This document shows, in pieces, positions 24,444 through 33,093 of a stretch of DNA of 64,000 nucleotides. The notes under the pieces were generated by a model. It was given only the letters and a program-made list of their open reading frames with translations. It searched no databases and was not told the DNA's origin. The first letter of the stretch is position 1, and the number at the start of each line of letters is the position of its first letter. Position numbers and translations under genes: made by a program. The stretch is from a virus: the IMG/VR virus record IMGVR_UViG_3300029258_004290, positions 22,915 to 86,914 of that record; one strand, written 5' to 3'.

Positions 24444-24833
24444 ATGTCGAACCAATGGAAAAAGGATCATCCCGAGAAGGCGCGCGAGATTGGAAGGGCG
24501 GCGTCCGCCCGCTTTCGCGTTAAGCATCCGCGCCGGCACAAGGACCAGTACATCCGCTGGAAATACGGTATCAGTTTGAAGGAGTTTGAGACCCTGCTCA
24601 AGGCTCAGGGGTATTGCTGCGCTATTTGTGGTGGCAATCTACGTGGGCGGCGGAGAAAGAACATCGACCACGACCATGAGACCGGTGAAGTGCGCGGGGT
24701 CCTCTGCTATGCCTGTAACTTGATGCTCGGGTTTGGGCGGGATAACCCGGAAACCCTGAGGCGCGCTGCGAAATATCTCGAAGCCGAGAAAGGGTCCGTC
24801 CTCTGGCTGGTAAGGAGCGAGGCCAATGGATAA
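24444..24833 (+). CDS. Endonuclease VII-like HNH nuclease (probable free-standing homing endonuclease)
   Basis: ATG at 24444. A basic N-terminal tail precedes [20 protein letters not shown], then two zinc-binding pairs (C59/C62 and C88/C91) flanking the DHDH catalytic core (residues 75-78) and [12 protein letters not shown], followed by [15 protein letters not shown]. This matches the recombination endonuclease VII family, widely used as free-standing homing nucleases in phages. It sits between two capsid-assembly genes, overlaps the protease start, and is lower in GC than its neighbours, all signs of an intruding selfish gene. A structural-resolution role cannot be excluded. Confidence 0.8.
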   Translation: MSNQWKKDHPEKAREIGRAASARFRVKHPRRHKDQYIRWKYGISLKEFETLLKAQGYCCAICGGNLRGRRRKNIDHDHETGEVRGVLCYACNLMLGFGRDNPETLRRAAKYLEAEKGSVLWLVRSEANG

Positions 24834-25698
24834 ATACGCGTATATCACTCTGCCGTCCATTCTCATTAAGGCAGATAAAAAGGAGAAGGACATCCTCTAT
24901 TTGGAGGCGTCCAATCCGCAGGTTGACCAGCAAAGAGAGAAGGTGCTGCCATCCGCGCTTGAAGACGAGGCGCACAACTTCCTCAAGTCCGGCGTCATTA
25001 GCTGGGATCACCAGCACAAAATCCGTCAAGACCCGTCTTACATCATCGGGGAGCCCCTCGACGTCCGTGTCGGGAAGAAGCGCGCAACCCTGGTGAAGGC
25101 GCGGATCTACCGGGACTGCCGGTACGGGAGGGCGGTGCTCGAGCTCGCGAAGTCCGCGTGCACCCGCCTGGGCGCCAGTATCGGCGGCTTCATTGTGAAG
25201 AGGGTCACGCAGTTCGACGCGGCCCTGAAGAAGTCCATCCCCACGATCGCGAAGATCCTGTGGGACGAGGTGGCCATCACCCATCGGGCCGTCAACGCCG
25301 CGACCGCGGCGGCCGGCGGCGGGCAGGGCGTGTCGATCACGCCCTTCGCGGAGTTCGCGAAGAGCTGGATCCTGGACGAGGCCGAGCGGGCGGAGGTCAT
25401 CAAGGGCCTGACCGCCGGCTACGGGACGGACGCCGCGGCGTACGCGGGCGGCCGCGCCCTCCAGAAGGAGAGCCTCATGGGGGCGAAGGAGCCGATGGAC
25501 TCGCAGCACCGCCGGCACCTGCAGGGGGCGTTCGTGGACCTGCTGCGCCACCTGTCGACCGGGCAGGTGCGGCACTACGGGGATTTGACGAGGGTGCTCC
25601 GCGCCCACGGCGCGGAGGACGCGGCGGACGAGGCCGCGAAGCTCATCGTGGAGAATAAAGACCGACTCAAGCGCATGCTACCAACCATAAGGAGGTAA
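24826..25698 (+). CDS. Prohead maturation protease
   Basis: Serine protease that processes scaffold and capsid during head maturation. ATG at 24826 overlaps the HNH gene end. The catalytic pattern is visible: H62 or H64 in SWDHQH and S118 in LGASIGG, with a third residue probably the His of ITHRAVN. Residues from 195 ([18 protein letters not shown]) repeat the N-terminal segment of the major capsid protein, possibly a shared cleavage or docking site. The first 85 or so codons are lower in GC than the rest. Confidence 0.7.
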   Translation: MDKYAYITLPSILIKADKKEKDILYLEASNPQVDQQREKVLPSALEDEAHNFLKSGVISWDHQHKIRQDPSYIIGEPLDVRVGKKRATLVKARIYRDCRYGRAVLELAKSACTRLGASIGGFIVKRVTQFDAALKKSIPTIAKILWDEVAITHRAVNAATAAAGGGQGVSITPFAEFAKSWILDEAERAEVIKGLTAGYGTDAAAYAGGRALQKESLMGAKEPMDSQHRRHLQGAFVDLLRHLSTGQVRHYGDLTRVLRAHGAEDAADEAAKLIVENKDRLKRMLPTIRR

Positions 25699-25705
25699 GA
25701 ACGGC

Positions 25706-26584
25706 ATGGACGTGACGAAGGAAGCCAGGGACCTGGCGCGCCTGCTCAAGTCCGCCGCGGGCGGCGAGGCCGCCGCGGAGGCCGAGGCCGAGGAGTCGCC
25801 CACGCGGGCGGCGTTCGACCAGGCCGCCGAGGAGCTCCGGAAGGCCGCGGGCCTCCCGGGTCCCGAGGACGAGGACGAGGAGACGGACGCCGGCGACGAC
25901 GACGCGGAGGAGGCCCCTGAGGCCGACGCCGACGACGAGGCAACCGAGGAGAGCGGCGAGGACGCCGCCGACGACACGGAGCCGACCCCGGAGAACCTGA
26001 AGAAGGCCTGGGACGACTTCATGAAGAAGAAGAAGAACGGGAAGAAGAACGGGAAGAAGGGCAAGAAGGACAACGAGGACGACGACGACGAGGAGGACGA
26101 GGCCTACAAGTCCCGCGCCGTCGCCGAGACCGTCGCCGCCGACCCGGAGGCCGAGGCGGCCATGGACATCGAGCCCTTCCTCAAGGCGCTCGTCCACGGC
26201 ATCGACCGCCGGCTCGACGCGATCGAGGCGACCGTCGCCAAGGCCGCCAAGGCCCAGGAGGCGGTGTTCGCGGTCCAGAAGAGCGCGGCGGGCCTGGCCC
26301 TGTCGCACGGCGACCTGGTCCGCGAGGTCCACGAGGTCGTCTCCGCGGCCGGCGGCCAGCCCGCGGAGCGCCGCGGCAGGCTCCGCGTCGTCGAGCGCTT
26401 CGGGAAGAGCGCCGCCGAGGACGGCGCCGACTACGACCCCCAGGAGGCGAAGGCCAAGCTGCTCGAGCTCGCCAAGAGCAAGGCGCTGTCGCCGGAGCAG
26501 ATCGGGGTCTGCGAGATGCGGATCAACCACGGGCAGGAGCTGCCCGCCTACTTCGCGAAGCACTTCGCCGGGTCCGGCGAGTAG
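25706..26584 (+). CDS. Scaffolding protein (292 aa)
   Basis: Placed between protease and major capsid, the normal scaffold position. ATG at 25706 follows AAGGAGG. Residues about 50-93 are an almost continuous run of Asp and Glu, followed by a Lys/Asn-rich patch and another acidic run, then a helical, coiled-coil-like C-terminal half (FLKALVHGIDRRLDAIEATV). Highly acidic, helical, low-complexity composition is typical of scaffolds that are removed during maturation. Confidence 0.65.
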   Translation: MDVTKEARDLARLLKSAAGGEAAAEAEAEESPTRAAFDQAAEELRKAAGLPGPEDEDEETDAGDDDAEEAPEADADDEATEESGEDAADDTEPTPENLKKAWDDFMKKKKNGKKNGKKGKKDNEDDDDEEDEAYKSRAVAETVAADPEAEAAMDIEPFLKALVHGIDRRLDAIEATVAKAAKAQEAVFAVQKSAAGLALSHGDLVREVHEVVSAAGGQPAERRGRLRVVERFGKSAAEDGADYDPQEAKAKLLELAKSKALSPEQIGVCEMRINHGQELPAYFAKHFAGSGE

Positions 26585-26619
26585 CCGAGCGCAGAGAGAA
26601 CACAAGGAGGTAAAGGGCA

Positions 26620-28011
26620 GTGGAAAACGCTGTTGTGGAACTTCTCGCGTCGCAGGCCGGTGACGGCTTCGCGATGGCGAACGACCTGGTGCTCGAGGAC
26701 CTGCAGAAGGCCCTGACCGCCGGGTACGGCACCGACGCCGCCACCTTCACGGGCGGCCGCGCGCTCATGCCCGAGTCCCTGGACACGACGCTCGTCTCCG
26801 TCCTGCACACGCAGGAGGAGGCCAAGCTCTTCCAGCGGCTCAAGAAGCAGCCGGTCAGCTCGACCGTGCACCAGTACGTGAAGCGGACCGAGGTCGGGGA
26901 CGACGACGGGGCGTTCGTCGCAGAGGGCGGCAACTCCCAGGAGAAGGACCAGACCCTCGCCCGCAAGATCGTCAACATGAAGTACCTGCAGACCAAGAGG
27001 CAGGCGACGATCCAGGCGGTCACGGCGAACACCATCGAGGACGCCATGGCCATCGAGCAGAACGCGGCGACCCTCTGGGTCATCCGCAACGTCGAGAAGA
27101 CCCTGTTCACCGGGAACAGCTCCTTCGTGACCGAGCAGTTCGACGGGCTCGACGCGCTCCTCACCACGCACGTCCTGGACATGCGCGGCGGGGACGCGAC
27201 CGGCTCGGCGTTCGAGAACAAGGTCAACGAGAGCTGCCGCCGCATCCGGGACTACTTCGGGAAGCCGAGCCTCATGCTCAGCTCGACGATGGTCATGGAG
27301 GACATCCAGAAGCTCCTCCGCGACCGGATCCGCGTCGGCACCGGGGAGATCGTCTCCGGCAACGTCGTCTTCAACGCCTACCCGACCAAGTTCGGGAAGC
27401 CGGAGCTCGAGGACGACGTGTTCATCAAGGAGGGGACCACGCCGGTCGCCTCCACGATCACCGCGTCCAGGCCGGGCGCGCCCACGATCAACTCCGAGGC
27501 CGCCGGCGCCCACGCCTCCAGCGAGTTCGCCGCGGCCGACGCCGGCGCCTACTGGTACAAGGTGGTCGCGGTCAACGCCTACGGCGACTCGACCGCCGAC
27601 ACCTCGTCCAGCGCCGTCACCGTCGCCTCGGGGGACCGCGTCACGCTCAACGTGACCGAGGGCTCCCCAGCCGCCACCGCGTACAAGGTCTACCGGAGCC
27701 AGAAGGGCGCGGCCACCGCGGCCGACTGCCGGTACGCCTTCACGGTCGCGCGCACCGCGGCCACCCAGGACATCTACGACACCAACTCGTTCCTGCCGGG
27801 GACGTCGAGCGTCTACATCCTCACGATGGAGGCGCTCTACAACGGCATCGAGTGGAACCAGTTCCTCCCGATGATGAAGTTCCCCCTGTTCCCGACCGCC
27901 GCCGCGGTCTACCCGTTCCTGATGCTTCTCTTCGGCGCGCTCAACGTGAAGAAGGAAGAGCAGATGGTCCGGATCAAGAACGTGGCCTACAGCGGGATGG
28001 GGTGGTTCTAG
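26620..28011 (+). CDS. Major capsid protein with inserted Ig/FnIII-like domain (463 aa)
   Basis: GTG at 26620 follows AAGGAGGTAAA. The N-terminus has [19 protein letters not shown] then GGRALMPESLD, typical of a group of myovirus major capsid proteins. The shell domain continues to about residue 280 and resumes near 395 (VYILTMEALYNGIEWNQF). Between them lies an Ig/FnIII-like insertion (SRPGAPTINSEAAG, YWYKVVAVNAYGDS, AYKVYRSQKG), probably displayed on the capsid surface. It ends ...KNVAYSGMGWF. It lies after protease and scaffold, as expected. Confidence 0.8.
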   Translation: MENAVVELLASQAGDGFAMANDLVLEDLQKALTAGYGTDAATFTGGRALMPESLDTTLVSVLHTQEEAKLFQRLKKQPVSSTVHQYVKRTEVGDDDGAFVAEGGNSQEKDQTLARKIVNMKYLQTKRQATIQAVTANTIEDAMAIEQNAATLWVIRNVEKTLFTGNSSFVTEQFDGLDALLTTHVLDMRGGDATGSAFENKVNESCRRIRDYFGKPSLMLSSTMVMEDIQKLLRDRIRVGTGEIVSGNVVFNAYPTKFGKPELEDDVFIKEGTTPVASTITASRPGAPTINSEAAGAHASSEFAAADAGAYWYKVVAVNAYGDSTADTSSSAVTVASGDRVTLNVTEGSPAATAYKVYRSQKGAATAADCRYAFTVARTAATQDIYDTNSFLPGTSSVYILTMEALYNGIEWNQFLPMMKFPLFPTAAAVYPFLMLLFGALNVKKEEQMVRIKNVAYSGMGWF

Positions 28012-28036
28012 GCCCCGCCACAACCGAGTGACTGAC

Positions 28037-28074
28037 GCGGGCGCGCCCGCCGGCATCGAGCCGGGCCAGGGCGC
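28037..28074 (+). terminator. Paired GGGCGCGCCC palindromes after the capsid gene
   Basis: The 101-base gap after the major capsid gene holds two copies of a GGGCGCGCCCG palindrome (28039-28049 and 28059-28069) flanking CCGGC/GCCGG arms. The arms can pair to form a larger stem. No U-tract. Likely a transcript-stabilising or partial terminator structure behind the highly expressed capsid gene. Confidence 0.35.
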
Positions 28075-28090
28075 GCCCGCCCGCGCATAA

Positions 28091-28103
28091 CAACGGTAGG
28101 GAG
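28091..28103 (+). promoter_or_regulatory. CAACGGTAGGGAG leader motif, copy 2
   Basis: Identical over 13 bases to the element before the MuF-like gene at 23283-23295, here 9 bases before the ATG at 28113. Confidence 0.5.
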
Positions 28104-28112
28104 TGCAAAGAC

Positions 28113-28556
28113 ATGGCAAAGGCGAAGAAGAAGAAGAAGGAGACCGACGGGGAGGAGGCGGAGGAGCTCGACCAGGCGGCAGCCGAGGCGGCCCTCGACG
28201 GCATCGTCGAGAGCGAGCCCGAGCCCGAGCCCGAGCCCGAGGACGAGGACGAGCCCGACGAGGAAGAGGAAGAGGAAGACGAGGACGAGGTGGACGAGCC
28301 CAAGCCCAGGAAGAGGGACAGAATGGACTTCGTGTCCCAGGCGGAGGCGACCAAGGAGCGGAGGGAAGCGCCGGTGACGGTGAAGAGCCCCGAGCTCCGC
28401 GAGTCGAAGCTCTGGCTCAACAAGCCGGGGTGCGAGGGCCAAATCACGTTCGACGAGTTCGGCGAGGCCACGGTCCCGCAGTACATCGCCGACGAGCTGA
28501 TGCGCATCCACCCGCACGTCACGATCGCCGAGAAGAAGAAGAGAAGCCGGCGCTAG
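28113..28556 (+). CDS. Acidic protein after the capsid gene (147 aa)
   Basis: ATG at 28113. The first 10 residues are Lys-rich, then residues about 33-64 are an extreme Glu/Pro/Asp run encoded by GAGCCC and GAAGAG repeats, and the C-terminal 70 residues form a folded domain (SKLWLNKPGCEGQITFDEFG). Position suggests a head-completion or decoration protein; the C-terminal part resembles small head-associated domains in general character only. Confidence 0.5.
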   Translation: MAKAKKKKKETDGEEAEELDQAAAEAALDGIVESEPEPEPEPEDEDEPDEEEEEEDEDEVDEPKPRKRDRMDFVSQAEATKERREAPVTVKSPELRESKLWLNKPGCEGQITFDEFGEATVPQYIADELMRIHPHVTIAEKKKRSRR

Positions 28557-28563
28557 CGCCGGA

Positions 28564-28579
28564 GGGGGCCTGCGCCCCC
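28564..28579 (+). terminator. GC hairpin after the 28113 gene
   Basis: GGGGGC - CTGC - GCCCCC, a 6-bp stem with a tetraloop, 8 bases after the stop. No U-tract. Within a 151-base intergenic region that has no other clear element besides the AGGAGGGA ribosome-binding site at 28696-28703. Confidence 0.4.
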
Positions 28580-28707
28580 GCCATCCCCCGCCCGCCAGAC
28601 CTCCTCTAGCTGGACCGGGCCCAGGGACGCAGACACGCCCCCAAACCGATCGCGGCGGGGGATAGCGGGAACGCAGGACAGCCCACCCACCACACAGGAG
28701 GGACCAC

Positions 28708-30426
28708 ATGCCCAACAAGGACTTCACCCGCGCACAGATCGGCGCCGACGAGGTGCTGGCCTACATCGCGGTCGACACGGACGACGACGGGAAGCCGGAC
28801 GCGATAGGCGTCTGCAACGCCGACGGGTCGTCCGTCGGCACCGCGGCGACCGTCCTCGACGACATGGAGGACGCGGCGCCCTGGTCCGCCATCTCCGGCC
28901 TGGCGGCGGACAACCTGGCCGAGTCCACAACCCACAAGATCGGCTCCAAGTCGCTCGAGTTCGACAAGGCCGCCGGCCACGTGGACGCCGGCGTCGAGCG
29001 GACCTTCAACGTGCCGTTCGACCTCGGGACCGCGGAGGCGACCAGGAAGAGCATCCAGTTCGCGGTCAACCTCTCCAGCCTGACCGACGTCGTCTCGGCG
29101 TGGGTCCGGCTCGGGACCGACGGCAGCAACTACGCCGAGTTCCGGGTCCCGGTCGCGGACCTGGCCAGCGGGTGGAACAGGTGCACCAGGCACCTGCTCG
29201 ACAACGGCTGGACTCAGGCCGGGACCGGGCTCAACACGGCCGCGCTCACCTACCTGGCCGTCGGCGTGGAGTTCTCCGCCGCCGGCGACACGCTCGCCGA
29301 CATCCTCTTCGACAACGTCCTGTTCCTCGAGCACGTCGAAGTGGAGAGCAAGGTGCTCCTATCGACGTCCGTCACCGTAGGCGTCGTCGACGCGAACATG
29401 CGGGACGGCGGCGGGACGGCGCTCACCTCGACGACCGTTGGGGCTGACCGCGCCCTGGACGTCAACGTGGTCCAGGCCGTCGGCGGCGCCGGGCTCGCGA
29501 CTGAGGCGACCCTCGCGTCGATGGCGGCGGCCGTGGCGACGGCGGCGAACCAGGCCACCGGGAACGCGAGCCTGGCGACGGTTGCCGGGGACACGACGTC
29601 GATGGATGGGAAGATGCCGGCGGACCCGGCGCGCGAGGGTGGGAACCTCGCGACCGCGGTCACGCATCTCTCTACCGTCGCGGGGGACACGACGAGCATC
29701 GACGCGAAGGTGTCGACCGCCGCGAACCAAGCGACCGCGAACGGGCTGCTCGCGACGATCGACTCCGACACGAGCGATCTCGCGAGCACGGTCGGGACTT
29801 ACGCGGGAGGGTTCGCCAACAAGCTGCTGGTCGTCGGCGGGCACGACAGCGGTACGCTTCGCGCTCTGGAGCTGGACAGCAACCGGTACCTCCACGTGAC
29901 GGTGAAGGACGCGCCGTATTTCAATGCGTGGGAGGGCGCTGCGAGGCCGGCGTTCGCCGTCCACGACAACGCGCTCGGTGCGTCCACGGGGCTCCACGTC
30001 CTCGGGTCGCGGTACGAGAGCAGCCTGTCGAAGGTGTCCACCGACGGGGACTGGACGCGACAGAAGGCGACGATCGAGGGCATCCCGCTCACGCGGCCGG
30101 AGCACCCGACGTCGACGACGCATGGCGAGACATTCGCGGCGGCGCAGACGGACTACAGCCCGGCCAACGGGAAGTGGGACGCCCCCGGGGCGGGGAAGCG
30201 GCTGGTGATCGTTGGTTACGATTTCTCGGCAGCGGCGGCGCAGGGGTTCTCGCTGCAGGACGAAGACGACAACGAGCTGATCGGAAAGGTCTGGCTGCCC
30301 GCGACCGGCAACAAGGGGAAGGAGAAGTGCTACATCCCCTTGCCGACGAACAAGGCGCTGGAGCTGACGACGGACAACGCGGTTAACCATTCGGCGACAG
30401 TGAGCGTAATCACGGAGCAGGTGTAG
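28708..30426 (+). CDS. Probable virion fibre/decoration protein (572 aa)
   Basis: ATG at 28708 follows AGGAGGGACCAC. The N-terminal 210 residues look like a beta jelly roll (LEFDKAAGHVDAGVERTF, SAWVRLGTDGSNYAEF), as in carbohydrate-binding domains. Residues about 265-370 contain repeated short units (LATVAGDTTSMDGK, LSTVAGDTTSIDAK, AANQATANGLLATI) typical of trimeric fibre shafts. A beta-rich C-terminal domain follows. It lies directly downstream of capsid genes, so it may be a head fibre rather than a tail fibre. Third positions become less GC-rich in the second half. Confidence 0.55.
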   Translation: MPNKDFTRAQIGADEVLAYIAVDTDDDGKPDAIGVCNADGSSVGTAATVLDDMEDAAPWSAISGLAADNLAESTTHKIGSKSLEFDKAAGHVDAGVERTFNVPFDLGTAEATRKSIQFAVNLSSLTDVVSAWVRLGTDGSNYAEFRVPVADLASGWNRCTRHLLDNGWTQAGTGLNTAALTYLAVGVEFSAAGDTLADILFDNVLFLEHVEVESKVLLSTSVTVGVVDANMRDGGGTALTSTTVGADRALDVNVVQAVGGAGLATEATLASMAAAVATAANQATGNASLATVAGDTTSMDGKMPADPAREGGNLATAVTHLSTVAGDTTSIDAKVSTAANQATANGLLATIDSDTSDLASTVGTYAGGFANKLLVVGGHDSGTLRALELDSNRYLHVTVKDAPYFNAWEGAARPAFAVHDNALGASTGLHVLGSRYESSLSKVSTDGDWTRQKATIEGIPLTRPEHPTSTTHGETFAAAQTDYSPANGKWDAPGAGKRLVIVGYDFSAAAAQGFSLQDEDDNELIGKVWLPATGNKGKEKCYIPLPTNKALELTTDNAVNHSATVSVITEQV

Positions 30427-30968
30427 TGAAGGCGCTCGTCGTCTACGAGACGGCAACGGGGATCGTCAAGAAGATCGCGTGGGACCGGGAGGACCCGGGG
30501 ACTGCGGCGCTGCCGGCTGGATGCGATTGGGTCGTCATCGGCGAGTTCGCCACGCGGAAGGACGTCAAGAACCGCTACCTGAACACGGCGGTCGTGGTCC
30601 CGCACACGATCATGGACAAGGACACGCCGGACCTCGTGAAGAAGTGCCGTTACCTGACGATCGAGGCACCGGCGAGTTGTACGGTTGGGGAGCCCGTGAG
30701 CGTGACGGTGAAGGCGTGGAACGCTGATGGTTCTCCTTGCACAGCGAGCGGAACGTATCGCCGGAGGGTGTGGTACGCGAAGACCATGTGGATCGAAACG
30801 CTGGAACGTCCGATCAGCGGAGGCGAAGACACGTGGGGCGGAACAGTCCCAGACAGGCCAACCGTTGAGGGAGAGCCGCACGCGGGAGGGATCGTGGTTG
30901 AGGTCAAGCCGAATTTCGATCTCGCGTACGGTGCGCGGTGCCATATCGACGTGGAGGACCCGGCATGA
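30426..30968 (+). CDS. Unknown protein with an Ig-like half (180 aa)
   Basis: GTG at 30426 overlaps the TAG of the previous gene. The first 75 residues are a small alpha/beta domain; residues about 78-175 look Ig-like (YLTIEAPASCTVGEPVSVTV, then KAWNADGSPC), a common adhesive fold. Codon usage is less GC-biased than in neighbouring head genes. Probably attached to the virion surface; not recognised further. Confidence 0.5.
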   Translation: MKALVVYETATGIVKKIAWDREDPGTAALPAGCDWVVIGEFATRKDVKNRYLNTAVVVPHTIMDKDTPDLVKKCRYLTIEAPASCTVGEPVSVTVKAWNADGSPCTASGTYRRRVWYAKTMWIETLERPISGGEDTWGGTVPDRPTVEGEPHAGGIVVEVKPNFDLAYGARCHIDVEDPA

Positions 30969-32137
30969 CGACGCTGACGGTTGGATCGACCGGTGACTAC
31001 TCTACGTTCGGGGACCTGCTGACCTACCTGCGCGGGATAGATCCGCTTGGCGACGACTACACGATCCTCGTGCAAGACGAGACGTTCAACGAGCTGGTCT
31101 ACTGGGACGTGGACAACGGTGGCAACACGGTGACGATCGAGCCAGTGCCGGGGGCGACGCCGATCATCGACGGAGAGAGTACTCGCGACCACGCGATCGA
31201 CATCGAAGGTGGCGGTGGGCTCATCATCAAAAGCATCCAGATGGAGGACACGCTCGGGGGCGCGGTCTGCGTCCACAGCGACGTCACGCAGGCTGTTCAG
31301 GTGCTCGGCTGCTCCTTCTACCGATGCCTCCGCGGCGTGAACGACGGGAACAACGACATGGACCTGCTGGTGCAGGGCTGCTACTTCGAGGACATGGACG
31401 AAGACGCGGTCGACTGCTATTCGTACAACGGGTTGAAGATCATCCGCGGGTGCCATGCACATTGGACGAGCAGCGGGCCCACAGCAGATTTCGGCTTCGA
31501 GTTTGACGGGACCGGGGACGCGAACTGCATCATTGAGGGATGCAGGATAGACACGGACGACGTTACAAAGGGGCCGGCGCACGCCATCTTCGGTGCGAAT
31601 TACACCGTGGACAGATGCAAGGTCTTCAACCCGCGAGGGTCGTTCTTCCGGCCGGGGTGGGGGAGCACGTTCGTTCTGCGCCGATCGCTCGCGTCTGCAA
31701 GCGCAGGATCGTGCTACCACGGGGTCTACTCAACCGGAGGGACAACGTGGACGATCTTGAACTGCCTCATCCGTGGGGCAGGCCGGAGCTACACGGGGGT
31801 CCGCGTCACGGGCGGATCGACGGTGACGATCAAGAACACCGGGTTCCTAGACCTGTCGAGCGACAGCGCAGTGGACACGGATGCTGGAACGACGGTCGAC
31901 AACAGCTACAACGGCTACTACAACTGCGCGACGAAGGTTGGTGGCGGCGGAAGCTGGAACAACCCGGAGACAGGCGAAGTCACGACGGACCCGACGGAGT
32001 ATGGAGACGATGGCGACCTGATCCCAGAGGGCTCTCCGTGGGAGGGGGCCGGGACCGATGTTGGACTTCCGTACCCGGGAACGGCAGCGGACATCGGGTG
32101 CGAAGAGCTGATGCCGGCGAACCTCATGGAGTCATGA
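30965..32137 (+). CDS. Parallel beta-helix protein (390 aa)
   Basis: ATG at 30965 overlaps the previous TGA. The start (TLTVGSTGDYSTFGDLLTYL) and the succession of coils with turn residues (VLGCSFYRCLRGVNDGNN, QGCYFEDMDEDAVDC, IIEGCRIDTDDV, ILNCLIRGAGRSYTGV) are typical of right-handed beta-helix virion proteins. Several Cys recur at equivalent rung positions. It ends in a Pro/Glu-rich segment. Likely a surface polysaccharide-binding or degrading protein; lower third-position GC suggests separate acquisition. Confidence 0.65.
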   Translation: MTTLTVGSTGDYSTFGDLLTYLRGIDPLGDDYTILVQDETFNELVYWDVDNGGNTVTIEPVPGATPIIDGESTRDHAIDIEGGGGLIIKSIQMEDTLGGAVCVHSDVTQAVQVLGCSFYRCLRGVNDGNNDMDLLVQGCYFEDMDEDAVDCYSYNGLKIIRGCHAHWTSSGPTADFGFEFDGTGDANCIIEGCRIDTDDVTKGPAHAIFGANYTVDRCKVFNPRGSFFRPGWGSTFVLRRSLASASAGSCYHGVYSTGGTTWTILNCLIRGAGRSYTGVRVTGGSTVTIKNTGFLDLSSDSAVDTDAGTTVDNSYNGYYNCATKVGGGGSWNNPETGEVTTDPTEYGDDGDLIPEGSPWEGAGTDVGLPYPGTAADIGCEELMPANLMES

Positions 32138-32138
32138 C

Positions 32139-33092
32139 ATGAAGAGGATATTGCAGGTCGACGGAGGAGGGATCATGGGGATCATCCCCGCGGTCTTCCT
32201 CGCAGGGCTTGAGGCCCGGCTCCGCGAGAGGGGGATCACGACACCACTGTACGATCTGTTCGATCTCATGTCCGGAAGCAGCACGGGCGCCGTCCTCACG
32301 GCAGCGTTGGCGAGCGGGCTCACGGCCGAGCAGGCATCGAAGATCTACACGGAGGAGGGCGTGGCACTCTTCGCCGACGCGGTCCACCGCAACTGGCGTT
32401 TCCGGCGACCGTGGAGGGGGAAGTACCGCCGGGAGGATTTCGTCGAGGAGTTCCGCCGGCATCTGAGCAAGGGGACGCTTGCCGACCTTCACTGTCGCAT
32501 CATGATAACCGCGGTCTCGATCGTGGACTTCCGAACGCACTACCTCAAGAGCGACGACACACGGAGACCGAGCCGGGGGGGACCGGCGGACGCGGAAATC
32601 CGAGTGATCGACGCCGTTGCCAGAAGCGGACTGAGCGCACCGTACTACTTCAACCCGGTTGACGATCCCGCCGGCAAGCAGGTCTGGATCGACGGCGGGA
32701 GCTTCACGGAGAACTGCTCCGCGGAGGAGTGCGTCATCGAGGCGATCGACCGCGGCTGGCACAACAAGGCGGAGGTCCGGGTCTTGTCCCTGGGGACGGG
32801 GCACTACGACCCGTCGCGGACTTTCGAGAAGGCCGTCAAGGTCGAGTCCTGGGGGACGGTCACCGACTACGTCAACCGGGCGCGGCAGCTGTGCGTGCCC
32901 CGGCAGTTCGAGCGCATGAAGAAGGGGTTGCTCAAGCTGGCCCCCCAGATCAGGGTCATGCGCGTGGACATGCCGGTGCCGAAGGAGGTCAACGTCCTGG
33001 ACGGCGCGGAGCACGCCGAGAAGTACAAGAGCTTCGGCCTGCAGCTGGGCGAGGGCCTGGCCGAGAAGGCCGCCGAGTTCCTGGAGGTGTAG
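32139..33092 (+). CDS. Patatin-like phospholipase (317 aa)
   Basis: ATG at 32139, one base after the previous stop. The patatin Ser/Asp dyad pattern is complete: oxyanion-hole DGGGIMG at residues 8-14, nucleophile elbow GSSTG at 46-50 (S48), and D185 in IDGG. Patatin enzymes hydrolyse acyl esters of membrane lipids, and some are bacterial effectors or CBASS effectors. Here the gene lies between surface-decoration genes and neck genes, so a virion-associated or lysis-assisting lipase, or an early effector, is possible. No signal peptide. Confidence 0.8.
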   Translation: MKRILQVDGGGIMGIIPAVFLAGLEARLRERGITTPLYDLFDLMSGSSTGAVLTAALASGLTAEQASKIYTEEGVALFADAVHRNWRFRRPWRGKYRREDFVEEFRRHLSKGTLADLHCRIMITAVSIVDFRTHYLKSDDTRRPSRGGPADAEIRVIDAVARSGLSAPYYFNPVDDPAGKQVWIDGGSFTENCSAEECVIEAIDRGWHNKAEVRVLSLGTGHYDPSRTFEKAVKVESWGTVTDYVNRARQLCVPRQFERMKKGLLKLAPQIRVMRVDMPVPKEVNVLDGAEHAEKYKSFGLQLGEGLAEKAAEFLEV

Positions 33093-33093
33093 G

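Larger units (their letters stand above)
24420..25085 (+). other. Lower-GC tract around the HNH endonuclease
   Basis: From about 24420 to about 25085 third positions and overall base composition drop visibly toward A/T compared with both flanks. The tract covers the HNH gene and about the first 85 codons of the prohead protease, where codons such as AAA, ATT and TCC appear; at about 25085 composition returns to the genome norm in the middle of the protease gene. This fits homing with co-conversion of flanking DNA, or a recombination boundary. Confidence 0.55.

Noticed and set aside
28215-28290. GAGCCC and GAAGAG tandem repeats
   Set aside because: They simply encode the Glu/Pro and Glu-rich stretch of the 28113 gene; not a separate element.
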